Source: Diprion similis (lineage: Eukaryota > Arthropoda > Insecta > Hymenoptera > Diprionidae). Taken from it: 64,000 nucleotides of DNA. Shown in pieces: positions 11,171 through 22,258 of this stretch (positions are counted from its first letter, which is position 1; each line of letters starts with the position of its first letter). The translations under genes were made by a program, and so were the position numbers. Location of the stretch: contig NC_060112.1 of the NCBI RefSeq assembly GCF_021155765.1, positions 1,798,001-1,862,000 of the forward strand. The letters are read 5' to 3'. The notes below the pieces were generated by a model. The model made no database searches and was not told the origin of the DNA. It saw nothing but the letters and a program-made list of their open reading frames with translations.

Positions 11171-13765
11171 CCATATATAATCGTTCGGTTGGTGTATCGG
11201 GAATTTCATCGACCGGTAAACAAATTTCGGAACATTTATCCCCGTGCGCGTTTCACTTTTAACGTCCTTCGATTACTATAGGTTTACTTGATGATCGCCA
11301 TATCTTTGTATCCGAATCGTTGAACGTGACCGAATAATTATCACCGAGTTGAGCAACAATTTAGATCATAATACGTTGTACGAAATTCAATGAAAATTGC
11401 CATTTGATGCGGGGAAATTACCTCTATATACACTGGAATGAGAAGATCAAATTAATCCATGAATTACGATATGCGCAATTATACATACTACAAGTCAGTA
11501 TAATAATAATAATAATTTGGTTACAAAAAATTTTACTGTTTTGAACCGAGAGTATGTAAATTTCTTTTACAATGTTCTTTGCAATGTTAATTGGATGCCG
11601 CTCAACGTGGTGAAAAAGAACGCAGCATAGAAAAAAAGCCATTTCAAACGTAGCCGTTTGTCTTCAGGCTATGCTGGTGATATTTACTATACTGATTATA
11701 GCTTACAATTGCTTAGCATGAACAGGAATCTATATATAGTGTGTACACATAATATGCCGTAAACACATTGGTAACATGTTTATGGGAGACTCGAGCTATT
11801 TGTTATCCCTCTATAAAATCTGTAAGCCGCATTCCGTGATTGTAGACGCATATGTAAATATGCTGTATAACGTGCATTCGTTCATTCATACGTATATACA
11901 TACTGTACATGCACCTGTTGTATCAACCGTAAATATCGCGCTTGTGTTAAAGAAAATAATAAAAACAGATAACGGCGACAAAAAGTTATTTGCATAGATT
12001 ACAGGTATAGTAGAGAAAAACAGTGAATGTTATGGAGGGGTGTAATTGTCGGGTAATATTTTACAATCAGTGATACGAGAAATAAATTCGGATCTCAAAA
12101 TATCAGTAGCAACGTGTAGAAAGTTATCCCTACTGAAATACTGCACACTCGGGATAGATTTCATATCGTCAATTGTAATTGTTTAAGTATTCGATGTAAA
12201 GAAAACAAGAAGTGTGAAAGATATTGTCGGTGCTGATAATGAGTACAGTGCACGGGAATGGAAGTGAATACATTAATCAACCGTTGAACATTAATAATAT
12301 AGTTTCGAATACGAGGAAACTTATGGATTCTATAACGCTCTCTTATATTAGTTGCGACGTTGCAACAAAAAAATCCAGCCCCAAACTGCAGATATGGGAT
12401 TTGAAAGTGGTGACGGTCGCCATCTCACGGTGATTTGGAACACTAAAATTTGGCGGGATTCGAACGGCCATTTTTTGCTATTTTTGACCTGTTATGCATT
12501 AGTTTTACAGCAAAAATTAGCAGATAGAACCGTGTCGAACTGATGAATTTCAGCTTGTTGCCAACGTCACGCGCAGCAGTTGTATTATATCCAACGCCCA
12601 GTACTTTGGTTTGACCAGATCGCTGTTTTTTCCCCTATATACTCGAAAGAATTTATAATTTCAAATTCTCGTTTTATTGAAATAACTACGAAACAAAGGC
12701 TACGGCTAAAGCATGAAAATATACGGATATTTTTTACTTTTTGTCAAATTTCATAAAATATAACATTTCTTTCAAATGCCTGATTACAAAGTTCAAGATA
12801 CAACATGCAGAAAACAGTATAAAAAGTCAAAATACATGATGTTGAGAAGAAAGTTAAGACTGAAATCGTGGCTTCATAAGCTGCAATTGCTACATATAAA
12901 AAATTGAATAAGAATAATATTATCGTGTAATTCTCTGGTTAAAATGAAACAAAGAATATTATGGAACAGCTGAAAATTTTTAAAGATTTTTCGTTATGTT
13001 GCAAGATTGAGTTTCGTTTGTTGAAAATGTTAGAAGTGCTAAAAAAAAATAGAAGAAAAAATTGGCCCATCATCGGCCAGGGATCAGAACGATTGGAATG
13101 AAAAACTAGATTTTTCAGAATTTTTTCAGATTCCAAAAAACGCCCGCTTTCGAAATGGGTTTGAATAATATTAAAAAAAAAACGGTCAGCGAAAAAAATT
13201 GAAAAAATTCACGAGTGCCTTTTTCAGATGGGGGAATCATATAAAAAATTGCGGAACGAATCGAAAATGGGGAGGGAAAATATAGGTAAATTTGACATGG
13301 AATGCCCCATATATATTGGGACCACCACTAGCGAAGACGCAAGTAAATCAAAATATCAGTCAAGAAAATGGAATCTTGATCGTGTATTTGCTTACTAGAA
13401 GTTTGAATTATAACTATGAGCAATTCTTGGTACTACTACAAAGCTTAGAGAGCGTAAACCTCAAATCATTGCTTGCGTAAATATATGGAATTTGATGATA
13501 CCTACCTATTTCGAAATTGCTGGTTATTCTATTTTTCATAATAACAGCAAATTGGACTAAGCTCATGGATGTGTATAGTTTTCATAGACAAATTAAGTAT
13601 TGAACATGAACGATGACTGAAAAATATGGAAAGGGCTGTGCCCTTAGCGTCATAACCTTTCTGGGCTCTTAAAGAGAAAATTTCAAGATCAGTGTCTGTA
13701 TTAGTCGCAATGTTGGGATTTCAAGGAATTTCTACAAGATGTGTATTCTCTTCTGGAGATTAATA
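11171..13765. other. Intergenic, no gene supported
   Basis: AT-rich stretch. Small frames (for example 11776-11997 and 12224-12543) show no family resemblance. The block near 13270-13310, with GACATGGAATGCCCCAT, resembles the end of a dispersed repeat, but I could not find its partner arm within the window. Confidence 0.4.
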
Positions 13766-13768
13766 GAA

Positions 13769-14335
13769 ATGTGAAGAACGACCTAATCCTGCGTGACCTC
13801 AATATACATATAAACCTAGATAAAAACAACGTAAAGATATTAATAATTTTCCTGAAAATTTTTTGTTCCAAACTGTAACAAAGAAAACAGGAGGAGACTT
13901 TCTCACAGATAATTGTTTTGTTAGGTATAAGTTAAATGGTATTATTATATTATTTTTGTGTCTATTTACGTTAGCTCATTGGATCTAAAAAGTTCGTTTA
14001 TTAATAAAGATGTGAGTCATTATAATAATCATATCCTTATTTAATAATGAAAAACTGCTTTCCTAGGCTGTATTTCTAACATAAATCGGAATATAGATTA
14101 TTCGATGGAAGATATAAACGTATTATTTAATGAGTTAAATTGGTGTCAAAAATTGAAAATTTGCTTTTCGATTGTAGGAAAGGAACTTATTTTAATAAAC
14201 GTAAGCCTATTGGACAGGGAAGCCTTTTGCATAATTTACTATGTCTTATTTTACATCATTGCAACCTATGGGGATCGGAGTATAATACTAATTTATGGCC
14301 ACTACTCAATTCGCAAGATAAAACTGTAAAGTAAT
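13769..14335 (+). mobile_element. Decayed non-LTR retrotransposon (LINE) fragments
   Basis: Broken reading frames give short stretches that resemble LINE proteins. At about 13775-13830 the plus strand reads NDLILRDLNIHINLD, like the (L)ILGDFNI block of the AP-type endonuclease. At about 13890-13930 it reads VTKKTGGDFLTDNCFV, like the PTRxTxxSSTLIDxIFV motif shortly downstream in the same domain. At 14250-14333 it reads HHCNLWGSEYNTNLWPLL, like the WG-x-Y-x-x-NL-x-PL segment near the end of the reverse transcriptase region. Stops and frame changes separate them and most of the polymerase is gone, so this is a relic. Identification rests on short motifs only; a Jockey-like clade is a guess. Confidence 0.4.
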
Positions 14336-15880
14336 CTGCTTTGCAAAAAAAAAAAAAAGATCCAGCTTAAACATAACACGTTCCATCAAACTTAGACAAG
14401 CTTATGAATGAATGACTGAGCCTTAAAGATAAAAATTGTTTAATCCGTCGCCATTTTGTAAATAATAAAAAAAAAAGAAAAACTGCCACGTACAACGATA
14501 GCTACATGTTGATTTTAAATATATTTTCATGAAATTTTACGCAAAACAAGTTTAATGTACAGTTAATAAAATACCAACAATCTGATCCCTTTATTAATTA
14601 GTTATGCCTGTGACAAAAATTCGTGAAAATCGGTTATGTTTTCGGCCGTCATAGTGGCCTTCCCCCTTAATTGCAACATTTATACTGTTTGACATTTTTC
14701 TAATCAACTGTAAGTTTCAACTTTGGTTCAGATTTTATACACATAATATTTTTTACATTGGGATATTCCCTGAACGGATATGATCTGGAAATTAATGATG
14801 AATAATTAATAAATAGTGAATAAAAGTTGCCACTTGGCTCTGCTGGAACTAAAAAAATATGCAATACGCAGGCTTATTATTGAAGTTACTCTGTTAATTT
14901 TTGGTCAATGAGCTTACTGAGAGTGCTAACTAGGAGTCCCGACTATCAAGACGTGTCTATATAATCGGCTCCATCTCCTCCCTAATAGATGGGCGGAGTT
15001 AGATCTTATATAAAGCAAAGACTGTAATAAAGCTTATATTTCCTAATAATATATCAGTGAAAGATTTTTATCGGTTAGTAGTTTTCCTAGTTTTCTCTTT
15101 CTCAGTTCGAAATAAACTACATGGCATGTTCGCAAAAATAGAGTTTGTTTCACACCAATCATATTCTACGAAATACCTCCTCAAATTCATCGAAAAAATT
15201 AATGAATCGTCAAGTATAATACAGTTTAAAACAATAGAGATTAATTAAAGAGTACTTTGACACTTGCCCACAGGATATAGACATTTAGGAATAAGAAGAA
15301 GAACAAACCCCAACCCAACATAGATTCCACACCTGGTGGAGACTGGAAATAGCCAACTGCAAATTGCAATAGAAGAATCCGTTGGAAATCCAAATTCACC
15401 CGCACACGGCACATTTGGCAGTCAACGGATTGAGTAAGGGTAATCAGTGTAGGTTGATTTGAAAAAAAGCGGGAAGAATTGGGAAACATCGTATAGTGCT
15501 CCACTCTATGGGGGCATTTGCAAAGTATTTCTAGCGGCAAGCATTGACTAAAAATTGTTAAAGATATCTAACCTTATGAGTTGCACTAACAGTGAACGGT
15601 GAAAAAAATTTCTACTGTTACCGACGCACTTAGCATCGTAGATCGTGTGTAATCCCATAAGCAAGCCGGTAAGTGTAGGGCATTACCTTTACCACTGAAC
15701 CCTCAGACCTTGTTCAAAATAATACTCGTGGTTGGCGGTCTTTAACAACCTTTCGGCATGCCAGAAAACAGAGACTGTTCACAAGGGTTTAGAGAACTAG
15801 TAGTAAAGTAAGGTGCAACGTGTACGAGTTGTCAAAATCGAACTTGAACGTTGAACGAAGGTGTAGCAAACAATTCGAAG
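14336..15880. other. Intergenic and probable YIPF1/2 promoter/5'UTR
   Basis: No gene can be supported. The last 100-200 bases probably contain the promoter and leader of the YIPF1/2 gene. A 99-codon minus-strand frame at 15241-15540 has no recognisable family features. Confidence 0.4.
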
Positions 15881-17151
15881 ATGATGAACGGGGACGGCAA
15901 CAAACCGTCGGAGTCCCAATTTATATCTTTTCAAGATTACTCACCGATAAATCGTTCCGCTGGTGGCGGACAGGCTCAGCTGGACGTTGATACACCTGAC
16001 AATCAGGGCTTCGGCGGAATCCAGAATGACAGTACGGGAATCGGAATGATCGAGGACCTCCAGGGAATGCCGAACAAAAATGACCGTCTGTATTCATAGT
16101 TTTTCTTTCCTTTGTTGTATTACTAATTTAACCTATTTTAAAAATTATCTCGTCTTGAGAGAATAAACACAATTTCGAACTCCACAGAAGAAACGCAGCA
16201 CAATTTCTGGAGCATCGAATACTACCAGAAATTCTTCAACGTCGACACTGACGACGTTGTGCAAAGGATAATCAGGTCCATAATACCGCGAGGGGGTGAG
16301 AATTATCTCGAATCCCACATCCGGCCTAAGCCTGATCTTTACGGTCCATTCTGGGTCTGTGTCACGCTAATATTTTCCATAGCGATTAGTGGAAACATGG
16401 CTAATTACCTTCAGACAGCAAACTCGCAGGGATTTCACTGGCGGTACGATTTCCATATCGTTTCTTACGCCGCTACCGCCATTTTCATTTATGCCTGGCT
16501 TTTACCACTTGCGCTTTGGGGCGCCCTGAAATGGTCTACCAGCACTCGAGAAGATGACAACGAATTAATCCAGGTGAATTTCTGAAAAATTAAAAAATCA
16601 TTGGCAAAACAACTGAACTGAACTGAACTCACTCCTTGAAAACCTAACATTTTCTTTCCATAAAGTCGAATACTGCTCCTGGGATACTGGAACTCCTCTG
16701 CCTCTATGGATACTCGCTGACTATTTACATACCCGTCGCCTTTCTGTGGACTATACAGATCGGGTGGCTGCAATGGACACTTGTCGCCGTAGCTGCATTC
16801 ATGTCTGGTGGAGTGTTGCTGCGCTCTTTGTCACCAGTTATAGCTGGTAAAAGATAAGCTACAGATTATGTTAAGAACAATATTTCAGAAATGAATTACC
16901 GTTCTGTGCTATAGTCAATCATAGATGTGGTATTTCAAGGTTCATTTTGTTTGTTTTCAGGCAAGCATAAAGCTATTTACGCCGTAGTGATCCTAGGGAT
17001 GCATTTCTTACTTGCTGCTGGTTTCAAAATGTACTTTTTCCACAATCCACGATCTTCTCCGAGTGCCAGCCAGATCGTTAATGTTGTAACGACAGCTGCA
17101 TCAGTTGTTAAGACAGCGAATGACAGTTTATCGTCAATTTCGTCAACTTAG
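15881..17151 (+). CDS. Yipf1: Yip1-domain family protein YIPF1/YIPF2
   Basis: Four exons (15881-16085, 16188-16573, 16666-16846, 16961-17151) join into 320 codons plus stop, close to the 306-316 residues of vertebrate YIPF1/2. The cytosolic N-terminus carries SFQDY and ends in a conserved NFWSIEYYQKFFNVDT block. RPDLYGPFWVCVTL-type sequence (here KPDLYGPFWVCVTL) then opens five membrane segments: about 150 onward, YAATAIFIYAWLLPLALWG, GYSLTIYIPVAFLW, the VAVAAFMSGGVLL region, and AVVILGMHFLLAAG with KMYFF. Yip1 proteins sit in Golgi and endosomal membranes and bind Rab GTPases and other YIPF members. The first ATG in frame is 15881; the preceding frame lacks an ATG. The first donor (GACC/GTCTGT) is weak, so that exon border is the least certain. 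Which of YIPF1 or YIPF2 is the closer relative is not decided. Confidence 0.9.
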
Positions 17152-17467
17152 ACTGGCAAATTTAAATTATTGTTAATTCAGTTGTCAATTATATATAAGT
17201 TTATACGATTATGCCTCATTGAGTACGTCGACGGAGCTAATTTAAAAAAAATTTAATTGCCTTTATGTTACATATGAATACTATGTCAAGTAATTATTCA
17301 TTGTTTAATTTAAATAAGTGGTATTGATAAATAAATCAGCTACTAATATTGTCTATGTATGTACATTCCTAATTAGTTGTATATATATGATGGTAATATA
17401 TAAACGTGTTTGGAAAAAAGTAAAACGTGAATCGTTGGGTAGTTAGATAAGTTCTTTTTTTTTTAAC
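17152..17467 (+). other. YIPF1/2 3' untranslated region
   Basis: AT-rich sequence after the stop codon contains candidate polyadenylation hexamers (AATAAA within GATAAATAAATCAG, near 17328). No gene is present before the MITE that follows. Confidence 0.45.
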
Positions 17468-17602
17468 TCTTACACCTTTCGAGGTGGATTCTGACCGATT
17501 CAAGGCCACCGGTGTCGTCTGATATGCAGGTTGAATAGATGCTAGCAGATGACACCGTTACCCTTGAATAGGGTCAAAATCCACCTCAGAAGGTGTACCT
17601 AC
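17468..17602. mobile_element. Short palindromic MITE, about 135 bp
   Basis: Terminal inverted repeats of about 50 bases: left TTACACCTTTCGAGGTGGATT, then ATTCAAGGCCACCGGTGTCGTCTG; right CAGATGACACCGTTACCCTTGAAT, then AATCCACCTCAGAAGGTGTA. TA lies at both ends. No coding capacity. Confidence 0.7.
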
Positions 17603-17631
17603 TCACATGTTAGTTTATGATAGAAAAACAA

Positions 17632-17996
17632 TCTAACAGGTCGCTATTTTAATTTTTATCTCCCATTCATTCAACATGGGAAAATTTCACTCTTCGTTAA
17701 AAGTTACAAAATTTGTGAACTATTCAAAATTTTTTAAATTCCTGCATAGATCCTTCAAGCTGATTTTTCAAGCTTTCCAAACCTCTATAACGAAGCATAA
17801 TTATTATCATTAGAATTCACATTACAGCCATCCGAAAACTACCAATTTTTACCGAAAAGAGAATCAGCTTGAAGGATCGATGCACGGATTTAAAAAATAT
17901 TGAATAGTTTAAGAGTGCTTTAACTTTTAACGAAAAGAGTACATTTTCCTATGATTAATGAAAGGAAAATTGAAATTACAATAGTGAGCTGTTAGA
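17632..17996. mobile_element. Palindromic MITE, about 365 bp
   Basis: The left arm includes TCTAACAGGTCGCTATTTTAATTT and GGAAAATTTCACTCTTCGTTAAAAGTT. The right arm includes AACTTTTAACGAAAAGAGTACATTTTCC and AAATTGAAATTACAATAGTGAGCTGTTAGA. Inner arms also pair (ATAGATCCTTCAAGCTGATT against AATCAGCTTGAAGGATCGAT). No coding capacity. It lies just downstream of another MITE, in the tail-to-tail gap between YIPF1/2 and LAMTOR1. Confidence 0.7.
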
Positions 17997-18973
17997 CTGA
18001 GCTCGAGAGCTCATCTTTTTGGAGGATCTTTTTTCCTATCAAACACTAACATTAGAGGAGATAGGAGTAAAATTGAAATTTTTTCTTGAACCTCCCTAGT
18101 GAAGGGTCTTCTTCTTATCCTGTTCTGATAATTTCTCATATTTATTTATGTTAACGCAATCGCAAGTGAATTCTTTATATACATAGATGAATTGACTCTA
18201 TCCTAAAACCTCAGTAACGAACTATTGTTGATAGATGTCGACTATGGAACAGACATAACACTTGTATTACAAATGAAACAGATTATTTATTACATCATAT
18301 TCACATTTTTTTAATGCCATGGGTATTCAACATTTTGTATAACTTCAAGCTATTACAACAAAATACATTTTCCAATCATGCCTGCACTAGCAGCTCACAT
18401 TTCTCCTCAACCAATTTATACAATATGATAAGCATAATATGCAACGTTGTCATCCACAAAAAGCGGGATTTTTAAACACAGTCCAAAAGAATTTCATTAC
18501 GCCGGTTTCTCAACACTTCCGAATAATATTTTAAAACGTTACGAGAGAAAAACGTTATTTACAATCATTTAAAATTATGATTTTCATAGAATCAATTCGC
18601 GAGTGATTACACGATAAACAATATTTGGTTTGCAATGCCAGTACACTAAAAAAGTGAAAAAAAAAAAAAAAAGTATAGAACCAGTAAATAATAAAAATTA
18701 GTGGATAAATCTAATATCGAGAGTTTCTGACGAGCATAGAATTAGCATGAGCTAAATTAATATATTTCCATTGCCGCCTAAGTATAAAGCTCAAAATTGA
18801 ATTGGGATAAAGATTTTGTGGCGAACAAGTATAATATCTACTATAACTTTGATCTGTAACAAGAAATAAATGTGGTAATGAGTAGAAAATTTGATTTCCT
18901 TCTTACAGCTGTTATACACGCCATTAGACATATTAAAATTTTAGGCTCGAGCTTCTTCCTGATTGAAATGCAG
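17997..18973. other. Tail-to-tail gap; LAMTOR1 3' untranslated region
   Basis: The right part is the probable 3' untranslated region of the minus-strand LAMTOR1 gene. A TTTATT (AATAAA on the minus strand) lies near 18284. No exon is seen. Confidence 0.4.
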
Positions 18974-20835
18974 TCACGACAGGAAGGGTACGACTAAATC
19001 TTCTTTGTGTTCCACCTGTATCTCGCTCAAAGCGGTTACCGCACTATTCATCATATCCGTAATCTGTGAAAATATTTAGGCAAGTAATGAACTCATTGAA
19101 ATTCCACTACTTCATCATGTCTATTTCTGTACAATATTAGCCGAAGTAATTATTTACCATTTCTCGATCCTGCTGGGGCAGCCCTTCCTCCGCTAACACC
19201 CTCTCGGGGGCTGGTATATCCTTTAATAGGCAAGGCGGGTGGTCAGGTATTTGAACACCGATAACTTCTATCCTTTTAGCATATGCTTTTGACCTATCCA
19301 TGTATTCGTGCTGTTCCAAATTGTGCGAGTCAAGAGCACCGACATCGATCACATTGCTAATAAAGAAGACAAAAATTAGAGTGAGGAAAATTGATGCGAA
19401 ATTTTTATTGAATCTAACTTTATCGAATGATTCTTATAACATCTGCTTGTTATTTTTACTACTACAAATAAAGAGAGATTCAAATTACCAGTTGACAAAG
19501 TATGTGCAAAATAGATATAATTGAGGATATTATGAAACCTGGAGTTGAAAAGTTGATAGAGAAGCCAATTCTGAGGCTCAGACTGTAGAGGCTAGGCTAT
19601 CGTGCTATGTTGGTACAAAACTGAACTTGGAATGCATGGAGAAAGTGAAAGAAAAATTCTGAAGCATTACTCAGAGGTGGGGTAAGCTTGTCCTAGACAA
19701 TTTAAATATAAACTTGGTACTAAGCCAACACGCAGCAGCAACATGCGTTCGGTGCACAGATCTAAGAATGTACAGCTAACGTTTATTAAATGGCAAAAGA
19801 AATGGGATGAAGAAACAAAAAATAAATAAAAAAAAATACTCACGCAGCAGTTTCCTGCAAGATTCGGTTTAGGGCGCTTTGTTCATCAGTCTTCTTTGGG
19901 ACAGGGCTCGTATATGGATTAATATAATCGTCACTGGAAAATAATAAAATAACAAGCAAAGAAGCGTTTGATATTATACACGTGGCAATCACTATAATAA
20001 GAAGAGTGGAACACAAATACTTTTTACGCATGCTTTAAAGTTTGAACAATCACCTGTGCGCTGTTGGGATATTTGGTGTATTGCTGACCGGATTTACCAG
20101 CAAACGTGTCCTCTCGTTTACTGCGTCACCCTGAAAATAAAAGTCAGTTTAATTAGGACATAGGTTTGGAAATTTGAAACAATTAGTCTCTACTGGAAGA
20201 AATATTGATAGAAGTATTTCAAAATAATTAATGAGTTTAAGTAAACGATAATTGTTACAACAGTATCAGTAAATCAAAGTTATCTGAGTAGGTAATTATC
20301 AAATAAGGTAAATAAAAATACCACAGGGGGCAGAAATAGTGAAAAACTGCCAGATATTGTATAGTTAATAGTGATGATGACTTCGCATTTAAAGATCGTT
20401 CGCGAGTCCGTGGTTTTACTTGTACCGTAATTGGTCTATTTTTCATCTCCTAGGTGATGTGTGTCATTAGACATATGCAAAAATTGAATGTTAAATGGTT
20501 ATTTCTAGCTCAACGAGGAGCGGCATCAAATTGTTATTTCAGAGCTGTCAAAGTCGTTTATTTCAATGGAAAAATACATCGTATAGATAAAAATACAATC
20601 GTGGAGACGAAATGCCTACATGAAATTTACTACTTTCGCATAATCGGCGATCATCAAGAGCAGTTTAATAATTGTGTTCACTCAAACTCACCCTTCTAAA
20701 GTAGCAGATGTGAGAATGACGAGCAAAGAGGATGAAATAAATTCAAAATAAAACACAAGGATTGTTCCAAGTATTTTACACTTGACATACCTGCGGCCCA
20801 TTGTCTTCTTTGCAAAGGCTTGGGCAACATCCCAT
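18974..20835 (-). CDS. Lamtor1: Ragulator complex protein LAMTOR1 (p18)
   Basis: Five exons on the minus strand (20791-20835, 20054-20130, 19844-19933, 19158-19356, 18974-19063) give 166 residues; the human protein has 161. The N-terminus is MGCCPSLC: glycine 2 for myristoylation and adjacent cysteines for palmitoylation, the signal that anchors LAMTOR1 to late endosomes and lysosomes. Family blocks follow: NERTRLL, DEQSALNRILQETAANVIDV, then HNLEQHEYMDRSKAYAKRI. The protein ends in SALSEI-like and KEDLVVPF sequence. LAMTOR1 wraps the other Ragulator subunits and docks the Rag GTPases for mTORC1 signalling. The short first exon encodes little more than the lipid anchor. The gene is head to head with NARS2 (about 1.4 kb between start codons) and tail to tail with YIPF1/2. 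Confidence 0.95.
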
Positions 20836-22258
20836 GGTGACTGTTACTTCAACCACTTTATGTAAATAATAATTTTAAACGGTGCAAAGTATATTGTTAA
20901 CGATTTGGTATAATTATGTGATCAAATATTGTATCATTGTTGTGCAACAACACGTAAAAATTACGCATTTGTCAGTACCATGAATGTTTTTATATTTGTT
21001 CAGATTGCCGACGTCGCCGTACCGATTACCAGTCTCGCCCCCACTAAAACCCAGTAATATAAAATAGCCTAGACTAGTAGCTCGGAAAGTAATTACGAAG
21101 CATGGACGCTGAAAATGTGTCCCCAAGTCAGTGAGAGAGAAAAAAACGTAGTCACACTACATGCCCTCTCTTTCTACGACCTAAGCGTACATACCTATCG
21201 TAACGAGTGCCCCGTGCATTAAGTTTTTAAGTAATAAGCTGAAAAATTTTGATTATTGGCTTACACGAAGAAACTTAACAATTTAACGGCATGATTGTGT
21301 AACTAAATGAAACTTAATAGGCACTAGAACAACAACAAAAATACTATCACGTCTGTATGCGTTGACTGAGGATATGGGGTTCAATGTCCCCGACCGTTGA
21401 CTGATATCCTCAGTCAACGAATCCAAGGCTCCATATACTTAGCCTAACTTAGCCCCTCATTGACACTCTCTCTCTCTCATACTCCCATTTATGCTGAGAT
21501 AGTCTCATTTTAAAAATTTGTTTGGGGGGGGGGGGTCCAATATTTACAAATAATGGGTGAACTGATAAAGGTTGGTCAAGCATTAATAAACACTAGAAAA
21601 ACTATTCCGCACAAGTAGAACTAAATTCGACCCCAAAATACAACTACAAGGGGCGACGTCACTAGAGTTCCTAGTTGATAGTCGTGAAAGGAGGCGTTAC
21701 CGGTATATTGTAAATGCAACCAACAGCAAGGTTGTACCGTGCGGAGATTAAAGACGGCTTTCTAGTTGAAAACTGACACGCTTTGAAGCGGTTACGATTA
21801 CGAACATTGTGAACCGTCTTTTTGTGAGTGGCTAAGTAATGGAGCTGCTTACACCTTCCGTGCTCTATTCTTATATCTCTATGGTCAACACACGACAGTC
21901 CATAAGGATGACTGCCTCTATATTTTTCAGTCAACGGCATATGCATGTTGGGAAAGGCAAAATTAGACCGAAATAATAGCACAATTGCGATCACGGTAGA
22001 GGTGGGAAGGTATTTATCGATTCGCGTATAAAAATTATTTAACAAAAAGAATATATCCGGTGATCGTCGTATACTCATATATACACATAGAATATGTTTA
22101 TATTATACTTTATAAACTATAGTTATGTATACGATAATTTTAATGCGCGTATCTATATACTTGCAGACGGGAAGTCGTGCCGATGGAGACGTCGTTGTAC
22201 TCTGCGAATGGTTTGGTTTGTCTGTTGAAATTTTTTGGTTGAAAGAAAAGCGGGAAGA
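20836..22258. promoter_or_regulatory. Shared upstream region of LAMTOR1 and NARS2
   Basis: Start codons of two diverging genes lie 1.4 kb apart, so both promoters must be inside. It contains a strong hairpin (21360-21419), a G run near 21527-21536 and CT-rich tracts. No core promoter element can be assigned by eye. A 135-codon minus-strand frame at 21671-22078 is not supported as a gene. Confidence 0.45.
21360..21419. repeat. Perfect 16-bp stem hairpin with inner stem
   Basis: CGTTGACTGAGGATAT (21360-21375) is exactly complementary to ATATCCTCAGTCAACG (21404-21419). Inside the loop, GGGG and CCCC flank a short TTCAATGT loop, and a third CGTTGACTGATAT copy lies immediately before the right arm. 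Function unknown. Confidence 0.7.

Noticed and set aside
15241-15540. 99-codon minus-strand frame upstream of YIPF1/2
   Set aside because: No family motifs, no splice boundaries and no neighbouring exons in a compatible frame.
21671-22078. 135-codon minus-strand frame between LAMTOR1 and NARS2
   Set aside because: No recognisable domain and no clear promoter or splice context. It is the longest unexplained frame there and worth a transcript check, but the sequence alone does not support a gene.
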